Shown here piece after piece: positions 51,802-60,143 of a stretch of DNA of 64,000 nt (position 1 is its first letter; each line of letters opens with the position of its first letter). Below the pieces are notes generated by a model. That model saw only the letters and a list, made by a program, of their open reading frames with translations, did not search any database and was not told where the DNA came from. The position numbers and the translations under genes were made by a program. Where the stretch lies: assembly GCF_029144185.1 (NCBI RefSeq), contig NZ_CP110232.1, positions 310,001 through 374,000 on the forward strand. Direction: 5' to 3'. The stretch is from Vagococcus intermedius (GTDB lineage Bacteria > Bacillota > Bacilli > Lactobacillales > Vagococcaceae).

Positions 51802-52680
51802 ATGTCAGTGAAAAAGAAATTGTTTTTATCTACTGCAGTTTTGGGTGGAGTAGCAGCAACAGGTATGTTTGCTTCAGAAGCGAGTGCAGATAGTATCTAC
51901 ACAGTTAAAGATGGAGATTCTTTGTCAGAGATCTCATTTGAATTAAATGGAGATTCAGGTTTAGTATCACAATTAGCAGAAGTAAATAACATAAAAAATG
52001 TTGATTTGATTTTTGTTGGTCAAAAATTAAACCTAAGTGTTGATGGAACAATTAAAGAAGCGACAATTGAAGATGTTCAAGCGAACCCTGAAGTTGAGTC
52101 ACCAGCAGAAGCGGTAACTTTACCAGAAGCTCAACAAGCAGTTGTTGAACAAACTATTATTGAATTACCAAAACAAGAAGAAGTTCCAGCTGTTGAAGAA
52201 AATACAATGGTCGAGGAAGTTCCAACTGTTGAAGAAAATACAATGGTTGAAGAAGTGCCAACTGTTGAAGAAAATACAACTGTTACTGAAGAAATGTCAG
52301 TACAAACAGAAGTTGAAGAAACACCAGTTTCTGAAATTCCAACTGTGGAAGCTCCTGTTCAAGAAGAGAAACAAGCACCAGCTGAACAAGGAAACCCAGA
52401 TTTATCATGGGCTACTCGTTATTCAGATCAAGGTCATTTTACTTACTATGACGCTACTCCGGAACAAGGATGGGGAAATGGTGACTGGACTGCAGATGGT
52501 ACATCAACACGTACTAACAATGGTCGCGATGAGAATGGTTTCTTGATCGTAGCAGCAGATACTAATTTCTACTCAATGGGAGATCACGTCCAAACTCCTT
52601 GGGGTGAAGGTGTCGTTCATGATACAGGTAGTGCAATTAAAGGAAATCAACGTTTCGACGTATTACGTCCAACTAATTAA
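51802..52680 (+). CDS. Secreted LysM-3D domain wall protein (YocH-like), first copy
   Basis: The 292-residue protein has a signal peptide (cleavage near ASA-DS), one LysM domain (about 32-77, YTVKDGDSLSEISFEL to GQKLNLS), a Glu/Val/Thr-rich linker with three near-identical EEVPTVEENTMV repeats, and a C-terminal 3D domain (about 205-292). The three Asp residues are in AADTNFYSMG, VVHDTGSAIKG and RFDVLRP. This is the fold of MltA-type lytic transglycosylases; YocH of Bacillus subtilis has LysM-3D architecture and belongs to the WalRK regulon. The upstream WalR-type site agrees with that. Confidence 0.9.
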   Translation: MSVKKKLFLSTAVLGGVAATGMFASEASADSIYTVKDGDSLSEISFELNGDSGLVSQLAEVNNIKNVDLIFVGQKLNLSVDGTIKEATIEDVQANPEVESPAEAVTLPEAQQAVVEQTIIELPKQEEVPAVEENTMVEEVPTVEENTMVEEVPTVEENTTVTEEMSVQTEVEETPVSEIPTVEAPVQEEKQAPAEQGNPDLSWATRYSDQGHFTYYDATPEQGWGNGDWTADGTSTRTNNGRDENGFLIVAADTNFYSMGDHVQTPWGEGVVHDTGSAIKGNQRFDVLRPTN

Positions 52681-52681
52681 T

Positions 52682-52713
52682 AAAAAAGAAGTAGCTAAGG
52701 CTACTTCTTTTTT
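52682..52713. terminator. Bidirectional terminator
   Basis: Perfect 14-bp stem AAAAAAGAAGTAGC / GCTACTTCTTTTTT with loop TAAG, between the LysM-3D gene and the convergent Mga-like 4 gene. Confidence 0.92.
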
Positions 52714-54155
52714 TTATTTTGGGTATTATTATCTTTCGAGAGATAAAGAACAGTAATTTTTAAAAAAAGTGATTCCAAAGCTAAGGGATCAAATAAATCA
52801 GGCATAAAAAAATAAGGTTCAGTCGATTGAGTTAAGTCGACTTGATCGGTAATGATAATATCAGCAAGTGTATCTGAGCTAATAAACTTAATAGTATTTT
52901 CATTAAAGAGTGTGGTAATTGTTTTTTTAAATAGCGTCTCATAAGGAAGTTGAGTGCTTAATTCAATTTTTATGTTCAATTTAATGACGTGATTGGGGCA
53001 AGTCATTCTAGCTAAATAAGTAAGATTATTGATTGGATAATAGGAACAATCTTTTTCTAACAAAATAGCTAGATTAGGGTTTAAATTTTGATTATTTGAA
53101 AGCTTGAAAGGATCGGGTAAAATAGTTAATTGAAAAAAATGTTGAAAGTTAGTCCCAACCATTTCTAATGATAGTTGTTGTAAACAAAGCAAGTAAGCTA
53201 TTTCATGATAAGTTGTATCTTGTGGTACAGATTTTAATGCGAGTAATGTAGTAATTCGATTTTTATAGGCTTGAATAGAGGGGTGCTCTAGTTCCATAAA
53301 TTTTTTCCCGATTATTTCACGTTTCTGATTACTAATAAGATAAGGGGCTATGAGATGAATCATCAAATTTAAAAATTTATCGGATTCGGGCAACCAAAGG
53401 CGTTTCTTTTGATTAGGAATTAATAAGTTATGCTCAGAAAATAAGATATTACTTAAGCTTTTGTATAAAGCAGAGTCACATACGATATGATCGTTTTTGG
53501 CAAAGTAATTATAAGCAGTATGTTGTAATAATTTTAACTTTATGTGAGGGTGTTCGATAAAGGGATAATTGTCTAATGAAACGAAATTTAAGGGGCTTTG
53601 GATAAATCTAGGTGCCATCATTTTAGGATCAACTAAAAATAAATAAGACCATAACAAATACTGAATAAAAAATAATTTGATCTGATTTCCTTCCCAATGT
53701 ATCATATGGTTTTTTTGTGATAGACGAATATAATATGGTTTTAAAAAGTTGTTAATTTTTTTTATGAGCTTATTAAAATAACTATGAGATAGATTAAGCT
53801 TGTTTAGCAATTGTAGAGTGGATTGCGATTGTTGATAAAGCATTTCAGAAAGTATCTGATAGATGGGTGATAGGCATGAATATTTTTGAATTAATCTTGC
53901 CATTAAATCATAGACTGAATAATCGGGATGTTTGTTTAGAAAAATCTGTTGTTTCTTTATAGATATATAGTAGATGGTGTCTTCCTGTGTGGTATTTAAA
54001 TCATAATTAAGATTATTTACATAGCGATGAAGGGTATCTTTTGTGACATTTAATTCTTTTCCAATAGTGTGATAAGCATGTTTTTTATTATCTGCTAAAT
54101 AAGCCAACAAATTCAATTGATTATATTCATTGGTCTTCAATATTAGTGTTAGCAT
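52701..54155 (-). CDS. Mga-like transcriptional regulator 4
   Basis: The protein has 484 residues from the ATG at 54155, with AAAGGTGG about ten bases upstream; a TTG at 54176 lies before that site. The N-terminus MLTLILKTNEYNQ matches that of regulators 1 and 2. The second helix-turn-helix is LNLSHSYFNKLIKKIN, and the C-terminal EIIB-like part has ADIIITDQ. It sits between the two LysM-3D genes, divergent from the second, with two small dyads in the gap. No 66-68-residue small ORF was found beside this copy. Confidence 0.85.
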   Translation of the reverse strand: MLTLILKTNEYNQLNLLAYLADNKKHAYHTIGKELNVTKDTLHRYVNNLNYDLNTTQEDTIYYISIKKQQIFLNKHPDYSVYDLMARLIQKYSCLSPIYQILSEMLYQQSQSTLQLLNKLNLSHSYFNKLIKKINNFLKPYYIRLSQKNHMIHWEGNQIKLFFIQYLLWSYLFLVDPKMMAPRFIQSPLNFVSLDNYPFIEHPHIKLKLLQHTAYNYFAKNDHIVCDSALYKSLSNILFSEHNLLIPNQKKRLWLPESDKFLNLMIHLIAPYLISNQKREIIGKKFMELEHPSIQAYKNRITTLLALKSVPQDTTYHEIAYLLCLQQLSLEMVGTNFQHFFQLTILPDPFKLSNNQNLNPNLAILLEKDCSYYPINNLTYLARMTCPNHVIKLNIKIELSTQLPYETLFKKTITTLFNENTIKFISSDTLADIIITDQVDLTQSTEPYFFMPDLFDPLALESLFLKITVLYLSKDNNTQNKKKK

Positions 54156-54578
54156 GGGAGTATTTCCACCTTTCAATTAGAATAACTTTAAGTTTGGAGA
54201 ATAGACTTTAAAAAGTCTACTAAAATACTTTTAGTTTAAGTTATAATAACTGAAATTAATGTCAGACTTTTACTATTTTTTTCAGTGAATTAAAGATAAT
54301 TTTTAGTTAAGAGCGGTGTACTCTTATTTTTTATAAAGAAAAAATATTTATTGAAATATATGAAATAAAGGAAAGGAAGCTTGATTTAACAAGCTTTTTT
54401 CCGAAAAAAACTTGTTAAACCAGGATGAAATGGTGCTAATATTTCATGAGCAACCTAATAAGAGATGTAATAGCAAACAAAGTGTAACCTCCGTGTAATA
54501 CGGCTATGTTAAATTATGTCTATTGAAAAATAAAAATAACTTATAACTAATAGATGAATTTACGGAGGATTTAAAATT
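54156..54578. other. Divergent control region with hairpins between Mga-like 4 and LysM-3D 2
   Basis: Holds TAGACTT-TAAA-AAGTCTA (54202-54219) directly joined to ACTAAAA-TAC-TTTTAGT (54219-54235), a TATAAT at 54242-54247, and a terminator-like hairpin AAGCTTG (54377-54383) / CAAGCTT (54390-54396) plus T-run on the + strand. The WalR-type site of the next gene follows. Confidence 0.5.
54483..54514 (+). promoter_or_regulatory. WalR-type site and -10 box of the second LysM-3D gene
   Basis: TGTAAC-CTCCG-TGTAAT (54483-54499) matches the WalR consensus exactly; TTAAAT (54509-54514) lies nine bases downstream, as at 51717-51748. Confidence 0.7.
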
Positions 54579-55277
54579 ATGTCAGTAAAAAAAATGATGA
54601 TGTCAACAGCAATCTTAGGTAGTGTGTTAGCTAGTGGTTTAGTAGCGATGAACGCTAGCGCAGATAGTATTTATACTGTTAAAGGTGGAGATTCTTTATC
54701 TGAAATTTCTTACCGTTTAAATGGCGATTCTGGTTTAGTAGCAGAATTAGCGGAAATGAATAACATAAAAAATGTTGACCTGATATTTGTTGGTCAAAAA
54801 TTAAACTTAAGTATTGATGGAACAGTAAAGCCAGCGACAACTGAGGATATTAAAAATAATCCAGAAGTAGACTCACCAGAAGAGGCATTAGTAGATAAGG
54901 ATGCGCAAATTGAAACAGCTTTAAAAGAAGCACCTGAAGAAGTGAAAGAAGAAATTAAAGAAGAAATTAAGGACAAAGCTCCAAAAACTAACTCAAATAC
55001 GCCGTGGTCAACTCAAACAACGTCAACAGGGCACTTTACTTATTATGATGCAACACCTGCTCAAGGATGGGGAAATGGTGATTTTACAGCTGATGGAACA
55101 TCGACGCGTACAAACGGTGGCCGAGATGAAAATGGCTATTTAATAGTAGCGGCTGATCCAAGTATCTATTCAATGGGTCAAAAGATAGAAACACCATGGG
55201 GAACAGGTGTTGTTCATGATACAGGCGGAGCTATTAAAGGTTCTGGACGTTTTGATGTATTACGTCCTACAAATTAA
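54579..55277 (+). CDS. Secreted LysM-3D domain wall protein (YocH-like), second copy
   Basis: The 232-residue paralog of the 51802 gene has a signal peptide (cleavage near ASA-DS), a LysM domain almost identical to the first copy (residues about 30-77), a shorter Glu/Lys-rich linker (KEEIKEEIKDK), and a 3D domain with AADPSIYSMG, VVHDTGGAIKG and RFDVLRPTN. All three Asp are present, so both copies should be active. GGAGG lies about ten bases upstream of the ATG. The two copies differ mainly in the linker and are separated only by Mga-like 4. Confidence 0.9.
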   Translation: MSVKKMMMSTAILGSVLASGLVAMNASADSIYTVKGGDSLSEISYRLNGDSGLVAELAEMNNIKNVDLIFVGQKLNLSIDGTVKPATTEDIKNNPEVDSPEEALVDKDAQIETALKEAPEEVKEEIKEEIKDKAPKTNSNTPWSTQTTSTGHFTYYDATPAQGWGNGDFTADGTSTRTNGGRDENGYLIVAADPSIYSMGQKIETPWGTGVVHDTGGAIKGSGRFDVLRPTN

Positions 55278-55286
55278 AAAAAGAGT

Positions 55287-55317
55287 AAAAAGAGTAGCGA
55301 AAGCTGCTCTTTTTTTA
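55287..55317 (+). terminator. Intrinsic terminator of the second LysM-3D gene
   Basis: Twelve-bp stem AAAAAGAGTAGC / GCTGCTCTTTTT with one G-U pair and loop GAAA. Confidence 0.88.
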
Positions 55318-55357
55318 GTATAGTTACCTTTTTTAGATGACTTTTAAACAAAAACAG

Positions 55358-55436
55358 TCTATTAAGTTTGTTTTTATAAAACTTAATAGATACAAAATAG
55401 AAAAAAGTTGCAACTTGCTAAGTTTGGGTGTAAGAT
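55358..55436 (+). promoter_or_regulatory. Perfect 12-bp dyad and promoter upstream of the MucBP adhesin
   Basis: TCTATTAAGTTT (55358-55369) and AAACTTAATAGA (55379-55390) with a 9-base spacer; TTGCAA (55408-55413), 17 bases, TAAGAT (55431-55436). The dyad sits just upstream of the -35 box, a place where an activator could bind. No T-run follows, so it is not a terminator. Confidence 0.5.
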
Positions 55437-55541
55437 AATAGTCGACATTAAGAAGAGGCTAGTAAATCAGCCTATAAATAACGCAATAAAATTGTCAGAG
55501 ATAGTGGCATTTGATATGATAAATTTAAGGAGTGGTGACTT

Positions 55542-58500
55542 ATGAAGAAATTTTTATTTTCAACAGCTGTTTTATTATTGCCTCTTTGTGCAACTAATAT
55601 CACTGTAGAAGCCAATGAAGTAACAGTAGATTACGTTTATGAAGGTCAAACAATTCGTTCAGATAAATATCAAAAAGAAGAAGGCCGTTTATTCAATCAT
55701 TTAGACCGTTTAGACGCTTTAAATGAACAAGGTAAGGGAATTGACTATCAAGATATCAAAAAAGGCCAGACGACCTATGTGGTTCAACCTGGAGAGGCTT
55801 ATATTTCAGATGTTGTGAAAGGAAATCCAACTTATCAAATTGCGCTAAATAAAGTGGAATTAGATGAAGATGATGCACACGGCTTTTTATTTCAGGCTAA
55901 ATCAAAAGAATTCCCAGAATTAGATGCTCCAATTATGGGTTTTTCAAACTTTATTAGTGTACCTGAAGATGAGGATGTTAAAGCCAATGATTTATTAGAC
56001 GAGTTACATAAACAAGTCGATTTACCAGTCGAAGGGACACCTAACATTAGTGAGTCAAAAGATATCACTGTTATTAAAGAAAAATATAGCGGTACAGAAG
56101 TTAAAAAGACGATTAAATACCTTGACGTAGAAACAAAAGAAGAAGTGGCGCCAAGTAAGGAAGTATCCTTTTTATCATCACTCAATCATGAAGAAGAAGT
56201 GCCAGAAATAACAGGGTATAAAGCCTTGGAAGAACATGTGATTGTTGGTGAAACGAGTGACGATACAATTGAAATTCCGTATATCAAAAAGGAAAAAGTC
56301 GTGATTAGTTATTTAGATGAAGAGGGAAAAACTTTAAAACCATCTAAAGAAGAAGAAGGTTTAGCAGGTGATGATTTATTAGCTGAACCACTTGATATTA
56401 GTGGCTATGAGTTGCCAGAATCAGTCGAAAAGAAAATTGAACATGGTGAAGATAATAAAGTAGAATTTATCTATAAAAAACCAGCTGCGCCTATCCATAT
56501 TAAGTATGAAGATACGAGCGGCAAAGAAATTCAACCAGAAACCGTTCTTGAAGGTGAAAAAGGTGAAAAAATTAAAGTTGACGTAGCAGAACTTGAAGGC
56601 TATGATTTTGTCAAAAGTGATCATAAAGAGTCAATCACTATTAGTACTGACGAACAAACGGTTAAATTAATCTATAAAGAACTGTCAGAAAAAGAGTCAG
56701 ATAAAGGCGAAGAGCCAGATGAAGAAAAAGCTGATAGAGAAGAAACAACTTCTTCATCCGAAGAAGAAAAAGAGGAAACAACTTCCTCATCCAAAGAAGA
56801 AAAAGAGGAAGCAACTTCCTCATCTAAAGAAGAAAAAGAGGAAACAACTTCTTCAAGTACAGAAGATGATAAGTTAGCGAGTGATGATGAAGACAAAATC
56901 TCAAATGAGTCAACTCACTCTTCAGAAAAAGGTAGTAATAAAGAGTTAACAGGTCTGTTAGGTCAAAAAGATCCTAAAAAAACAGGCCAAATTACAATTA
57001 AGTATGTTGATGAGGCAGGCAAAAAACTGAAAGAAGCCGAAATCGTGACAGGTAAAGTCAATCGTTTGAAAGTTGTAACTCCAACATATATCAAAGGGTA
57101 TCTATTTGATCAAGCTGATCAGGATCGCTCTATGAGATTTTCCGAAAAACCGCAAACGATCACCTTAACTTATAAAAAAGTAACACTTGGTAAAGAAGAT
57201 GGACAACCAATCATCGTGCGTTATGTCGATGAAGAGGGCAAAGAAATTAAAGACCATGAAGTAGTGATTGGTAAAAAAGGTCACAAAGAAACGCTTAGAG
57301 CACCAGGTATTGAAGGCTATGTTTTGAGTAAAGATGACAAGATTATCAAGCGTGTGACAGTCACGGATAAAGAGCAAGAGGTGACGTTTACTTATAAACA
57401 TAAAACTGAAAAACAAGGGCAAGTCGTTGTTAAGTATGTCGATGCTTTTAAGCCAACAAAGGAACTGTCTGAGAGCGAAATTGTAACTGGTAAGATTGGT
57501 GACACATATGACGTATCTGGTTCAACTTATAAAAAAGATATTTCTGGTTATAAATTTAAGCGAATACGTCATGATAATGGAACAGGTGAATTTGGTCGTA
57601 AATCAACACGTGTTGTGTATGAGTATGAAAAAATTGACACGACTAAAATGACAGTGACGTTTGAAACATTAAGTGGTAAGAAAGTTAAAGACTCTATAGT
57701 GATTGAAGGTGAGACTGGCGATAAGTATGATTTAAATCAATATGCTGTCGATATTCCAGGTTATCATTTAGTTAAAAGTCCACGTAATATTGAAGGGGAA
57801 TTTGGCCATAAGGATCGCACTAGAAAGTTTATCTATACGCCAAATCATGTCGTCGTAAAACACAAAATTTTAGGTGGCGAGACCTTTAAAACTGAAAAAC
57901 TTAAAGGATTAACAGGTGAGTCTTATAGTACGACTAAACAAACCCGTGAGGGCTATCACTTAGTGAATATCCTTGGAAATACTGAAGGGGAATATGGTAA
58001 GGCTCCAAAAGAAGTTATTTATCTTTATGGAAAAGATATTCCCGGTAAAGTCAAGGTTCATTACTTAAGCCTTTTAGGTAAGGAATTAGCACCAGTTGAG
58101 ACTTTAACAGGTAAACAAGGGACTAACTATACCACAACTGCTAAAGAATTTGATGGCTTCAAATTAGTTAAAATCCCTCATGATGCAACTGGGACTTTTA
58201 GATTATTACCAGGGCACGTCTTTTATGTTTATCGTCCAACCTTGGCAGTCCCAACAATTGACAGTACGGTTAAAGTCAAATATGTGGACCGTTTAGGTCG
58301 GAGTATCGCTCCTGATGAAAAATTAACAGGGAACCCTGGGGAATCATATCTGACATCAGCTAAAGAAATTGCGAATTACCGTCTAATAAAAACCCCATTT
58401 AATGCTGAAGGGACTTTCCGTAAGGGCCATCAAGTAGTCATTTATATGTATGACAAAGACCGTAATCTAGCTGGAAGTTTATCAAGCCACTTACCAAAAT

Positions 58501-58826
58501 TAAGTGATAAAAAATGGTCGATTACAGACCGTAAAGGGAAAAACCTTCTAAGTGGTAAAGGGTCACTATCAAATCGTGATTTGGGTAAATTACCTGGTGG
58601 AAACTTTAAAGCAAAATTCTCTGGTTTAGATAAAAATGGTAAAAAATTTAAGACAGCAAAGGATTTCTCATTACCAAATAGCAATAAACGTAGTTCTGGT
58701 TACAGTAGACTGCCGCAAACAGGTGAAGAGAAAAATACAACTTATATTGCCGCGGGTGGTGCGATCGTGATAAGTGCCGGTTTGATTGCAATCTTGCGAC
58801 GTAAAAACAAAAAAGAAGATAAATAA
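55542..58826 (+). CDS. LPXTG-anchored MucBP-repeat adhesin
   Basis: The 1094-residue protein has a signal peptide (cleavage near VEA-NE), an N-terminal domain to about residue 180, then about ten MucBP-like repeats, several with the pattern V-x-Y-x-D-x-x-G-K ... GYxL ... V-x-[FL]-x-Y. An acidic Ser-rich stretch of EETTSSSxEEK units (about 395-450) splits the array. Near the C-terminus are LPQTGE, a membrane helix and KNKKEDK. It should be attached by sortase; MucBP repeats usually bind mucin or other host glycans. It has its own promoter and terminator and is not part of the WxL clusters. Confidence 0.9.
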   Translation: MKKFLFSTAVLLLPLCATNITVEANEVTVDYVYEGQTIRSDKYQKEEGRLFNHLDRLDALNEQGKGIDYQDIKKGQTTYVVQPGEAYISDVVKGNPTYQIALNKVELDEDDAHGFLFQAKSKEFPELDAPIMGFSNFISVPEDEDVKANDLLDELHKQVDLPVEGTPNISESKDITVIKEKYSGTEVKKTIKYLDVETKEEVAPSKEVSFLSSLNHEEEVPEITGYKALEEHVIVGETSDDTIEIPYIKKEKVVISYLDEEGKTLKPSKEEEGLAGDDLLAEPLDISGYELPESVEKKIEHGEDNKVEFIYKKPAAPIHIKYEDTSGKEIQPETVLEGEKGEKIKVDVAELEGYDFVKSDHKESITISTDEQTVKLIYKELSEKESDKGEEPDEEKADREETTSSSEEEKEETTSSSKEEKEEATSSSKEEKEETTSSSTEDDKLASDDEDKISNESTHSSEKGSNKELTGLLGQKDPKKTGQITIKYVDEAGKKLKEAEIVTGKVNRLKVVTPTYIKGYLFDQADQDRSMRFSEKPQTITLTYKKVTLGKEDGQPIIVRYVDEEGKEIKDHEVVIGKKGHKETLRAPGIEGYVLSKDDKIIKRVTVTDKEQEVTFTYKHKTEKQGQVVVKYVDAFKPTKELSESEIVTGKIGDTYDVSGSTYKKDISGYKFKRIRHDNGTGEFGRKSTRVVYEYEKIDTTKMTVTFETLSGKKVKDSIVIEGETGDKYDLNQYAVDIPGYHLVKSPRNIEGEFGHKDRTRKFIYTPNHVVVKHKILGGETFKTEKLKGLTGESYSTTKQTREGYHLVNILGNTEGEYGKAPKEVIYLYGKDIPGKVKVHYLSLLGKELAPVETLTGKQGTNYTTTAKEFDGFKLVKIPHDATGTFRLLPGHVFYVYRPTLAVPTIDSTVKVKYVDRLGRSIAPDEKLTGNPGESYLTSAKEIANYRLIKTPFNAEGTFRKGHQVVIYMYDKDRNLAGSLSSHLPKLSDKKWSITDRKGKNLLSGKGSLSNRDLGKLPGGNFKAKFSGLDKNGKKFKTAKDFSLPNSNKRSSGYSRLPQTGEEKNTTYIAAGGAIVISAGLIAILRRKNKKEDK

Positions 58827-58832
58827 ATGTCT

Positions 58833-58870
58833 AAAAAGAGACCTTACTGACTAGTAGGGTCTCTTTTTTT
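58833..58870 (+). terminator. Intrinsic terminator of the adhesin gene
   Basis: Sixteen-bp stem AAAAAGAGACCTTACT / AGTAGGGTCTCTTTTT with one G-U pair and loop GACT. Confidence 0.9.
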
Positions 58871-58922
58871 GATATTTCTATAATAAAACTACTAATATTT
58901 ATGAAAATGTATATGAAAAATA

Positions 58923-58951
58923 TTGTGTTTGTTTCATTATTAGATTACAAT
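58923..58951 (+). promoter_or_regulatory. Promoter of the aquaporin gene
   Basis: TTGTGT (58923-58928), 17-base spacer, TACAAT (58946-58951), 31 bases before the start codon. Confidence 0.6.
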
Positions 58952-58982
58952 TAACGTATAAAAAAATAAAGGAGATGATAGT

Positions 58983-59660
58983 ATGACAAATATGTCAAAA
59001 AAAGTAATTGCTGAAATCATCGGAACCTTTGTACTTGTTTTATTTGGTACAGGTACTGCTGTTTTAGGTGGAGGTGCTGAAGGTGTAGGGATTTTAGGAG
59101 TTGCTTTTGCTTTTGGTTTATCAATCGTAGCGATGGCTTATACAATCGGTGTGGTTTCAGGTTGTCACGTTAACCCAGCTGTTACTATTTCAATGATTGT
59201 CAACAAACGTATGGATGTGAAAGAAGGATTAGTTTATATTATTAGTCAAATCGTTGGAGCTATTTTAGGATCATTAACATTACAATACTTCCTTTCAACA
59301 TCAAAACTAGCTACTGATAACTTAGGACAAAATTCATTTGGTGATTTAGGAGCCGTTGGTGCTTTTATCGCGGAAACAATTTTAACATTTGTTTTTGTTT
59401 TAGTTATTGTAACAGTGACTGGTAAACATGGTATTAACAAAATGGAAGGCTTAATCATTGGGTTTACTTTAATTTTAATTCATTTATTAGGTATTCCACT
59501 TACAGGAACATCTGTTAACCCTGCACGTAGTATTGGACCTGCCTTATTAGTAGGCGGCGAAGCACTATCACAATTATGGGTATTTATTGTGGCTCCAATC
59601 GTTGGTGGCGCATTAGCAGCTTTAGTTGGTAAATTTGTTTTATCTTCAGAAGAAGCTTAA
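58983..59660 (+). CDS. aqpZ: Aquaporin Z-type water channel
   Basis: The 225-residue MIP-family protein has six helices and both half-helix motifs, CHVNPAVT and TSVNPARS. Selectivity-filter residues match water-specific AqpZ: Phe in AFAFGLS, His in LILIHLLGIP, Thr in TGTSVNP and Arg in NPARS. Glycerol facilitators differ at these positions, so this is probably a water channel. The ribosome site GGAG lies before the ATG; a second Met four codons in is possible. It is monocistronic, ending at a bidirectional terminator shared with manO. Confidence 0.92.
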   Translation: MTNMSKKVIAEIIGTFVLVLFGTGTAVLGGGAEGVGILGVAFAFGLSIVAMAYTIGVVSGCHVNPAVTISMIVNKRMDVKEGLVYIISQIVGAILGSLTLQYFLSTSKLATDNLGQNSFGDLGAVGAFIAETILTFVFVLVIVTVTGKHGINKMEGLIIGFTLILIHLLGIPLTGTSVNPARSIGPALLVGGEALSQLWVFIVAPIVGGALAALVGKFVLSSEEA

Positions 59661-59664
59661 ATAA

Positions 59665-59691
59665 AAAAAACACGTCTTAGACGTGTTTTTT
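59665..59691. terminator. Bidirectional terminator
   Basis: Perfect stem AAAAAACACGTC / GACGTGTTTTTT with a three-base loop, between the convergent aqpZ and manO genes. Confidence 0.92.
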
Positions 59692-60056
59692 TATTTGTGT
59701 TTTTTTCGGTTAAGTAAACTTTTAAAATTATTATTAGCTTGACGTAATTTATCACTACCTAGATGTTCACGCATAATAATGAGTGCTTGTTTGGTATTGC
59801 TAGTAACAAAAGAAAGCATTTGCTGATCATCAGTATAAACATCAAAGCCTCTAATATAGCGTCCATGAAAGAGGACATGGGCCTTTACTACAACAATATT
59901 TTCCCAAGGTATTTGAATAAAACCTATGCCGTTAACAGCTAAAAATTCGATTCCTTTCTCCCCTAAGGAAAGCATCCCTTTTTTAGGTGAGATGGGATTA
60001 ATTAAAGAATTTGCTTTCACTACCAGCTCAATTTCTGTATTAAAAGTTGCGGTCAT
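59691..60056 (-). CDS. manO: DUF956/ManO family protein
   Basis: The 121-residue protein has the DUF956 signatures INPISPKKGMLSLGEKGIEF, IQIPWENIVVVKAHVLFHGRYIRGF and SFVTSNTKQAL. In lactic acid bacteria this family sits right after mannose PTS operons and is thought to regulate them. It lies 87 bases after the IID gene, behind a hairpin, so it is expressed partly by read-through or from its own promoter. A ribosome site AAAGGATG precedes the ATG. Confidence 0.93.
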   Translation of the reverse strand: MTATFNTEIELVVKANSLINPISPKKGMLSLGEKGIEFLAVNGIGFIQIPWENIVVVKAHVLFHGRYIRGFDVYTDDQQMLSFVTSNTKQALIIMREHLGSDKLRQANNNFKSLLNRKKHK

Positions 60057-60105
60057 TGTTTTAAAATCATCCTTTCTGTCGGAGAGTTAATATGTTTAGT
60101 CTAAC

Positions 60106-60141
60106 AAAAAAACGGTGGGAAAGCATCCCAACCGTTTTTTT
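60106..60141 (-). terminator. Terminator between PTS IID gene and manO
   Basis: Stem AAAAAACGGTGGGA / TCCCAACCGTTTTTT with one bulged base, directly downstream of the IID stop on the minus strand. Confidence 0.82.
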
Positions 60142-60143
60142 AC

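Noticed and set aside
52142-52546. A 134-codon Lys/Leu-rich frame overlapping the first LysM-3D gene
   Set aside because: It is a shifted reading of the Glu/Val linker, lacks a ribosome site and has no homologous look; the main frame has signal peptide, LysM and 3D domains.
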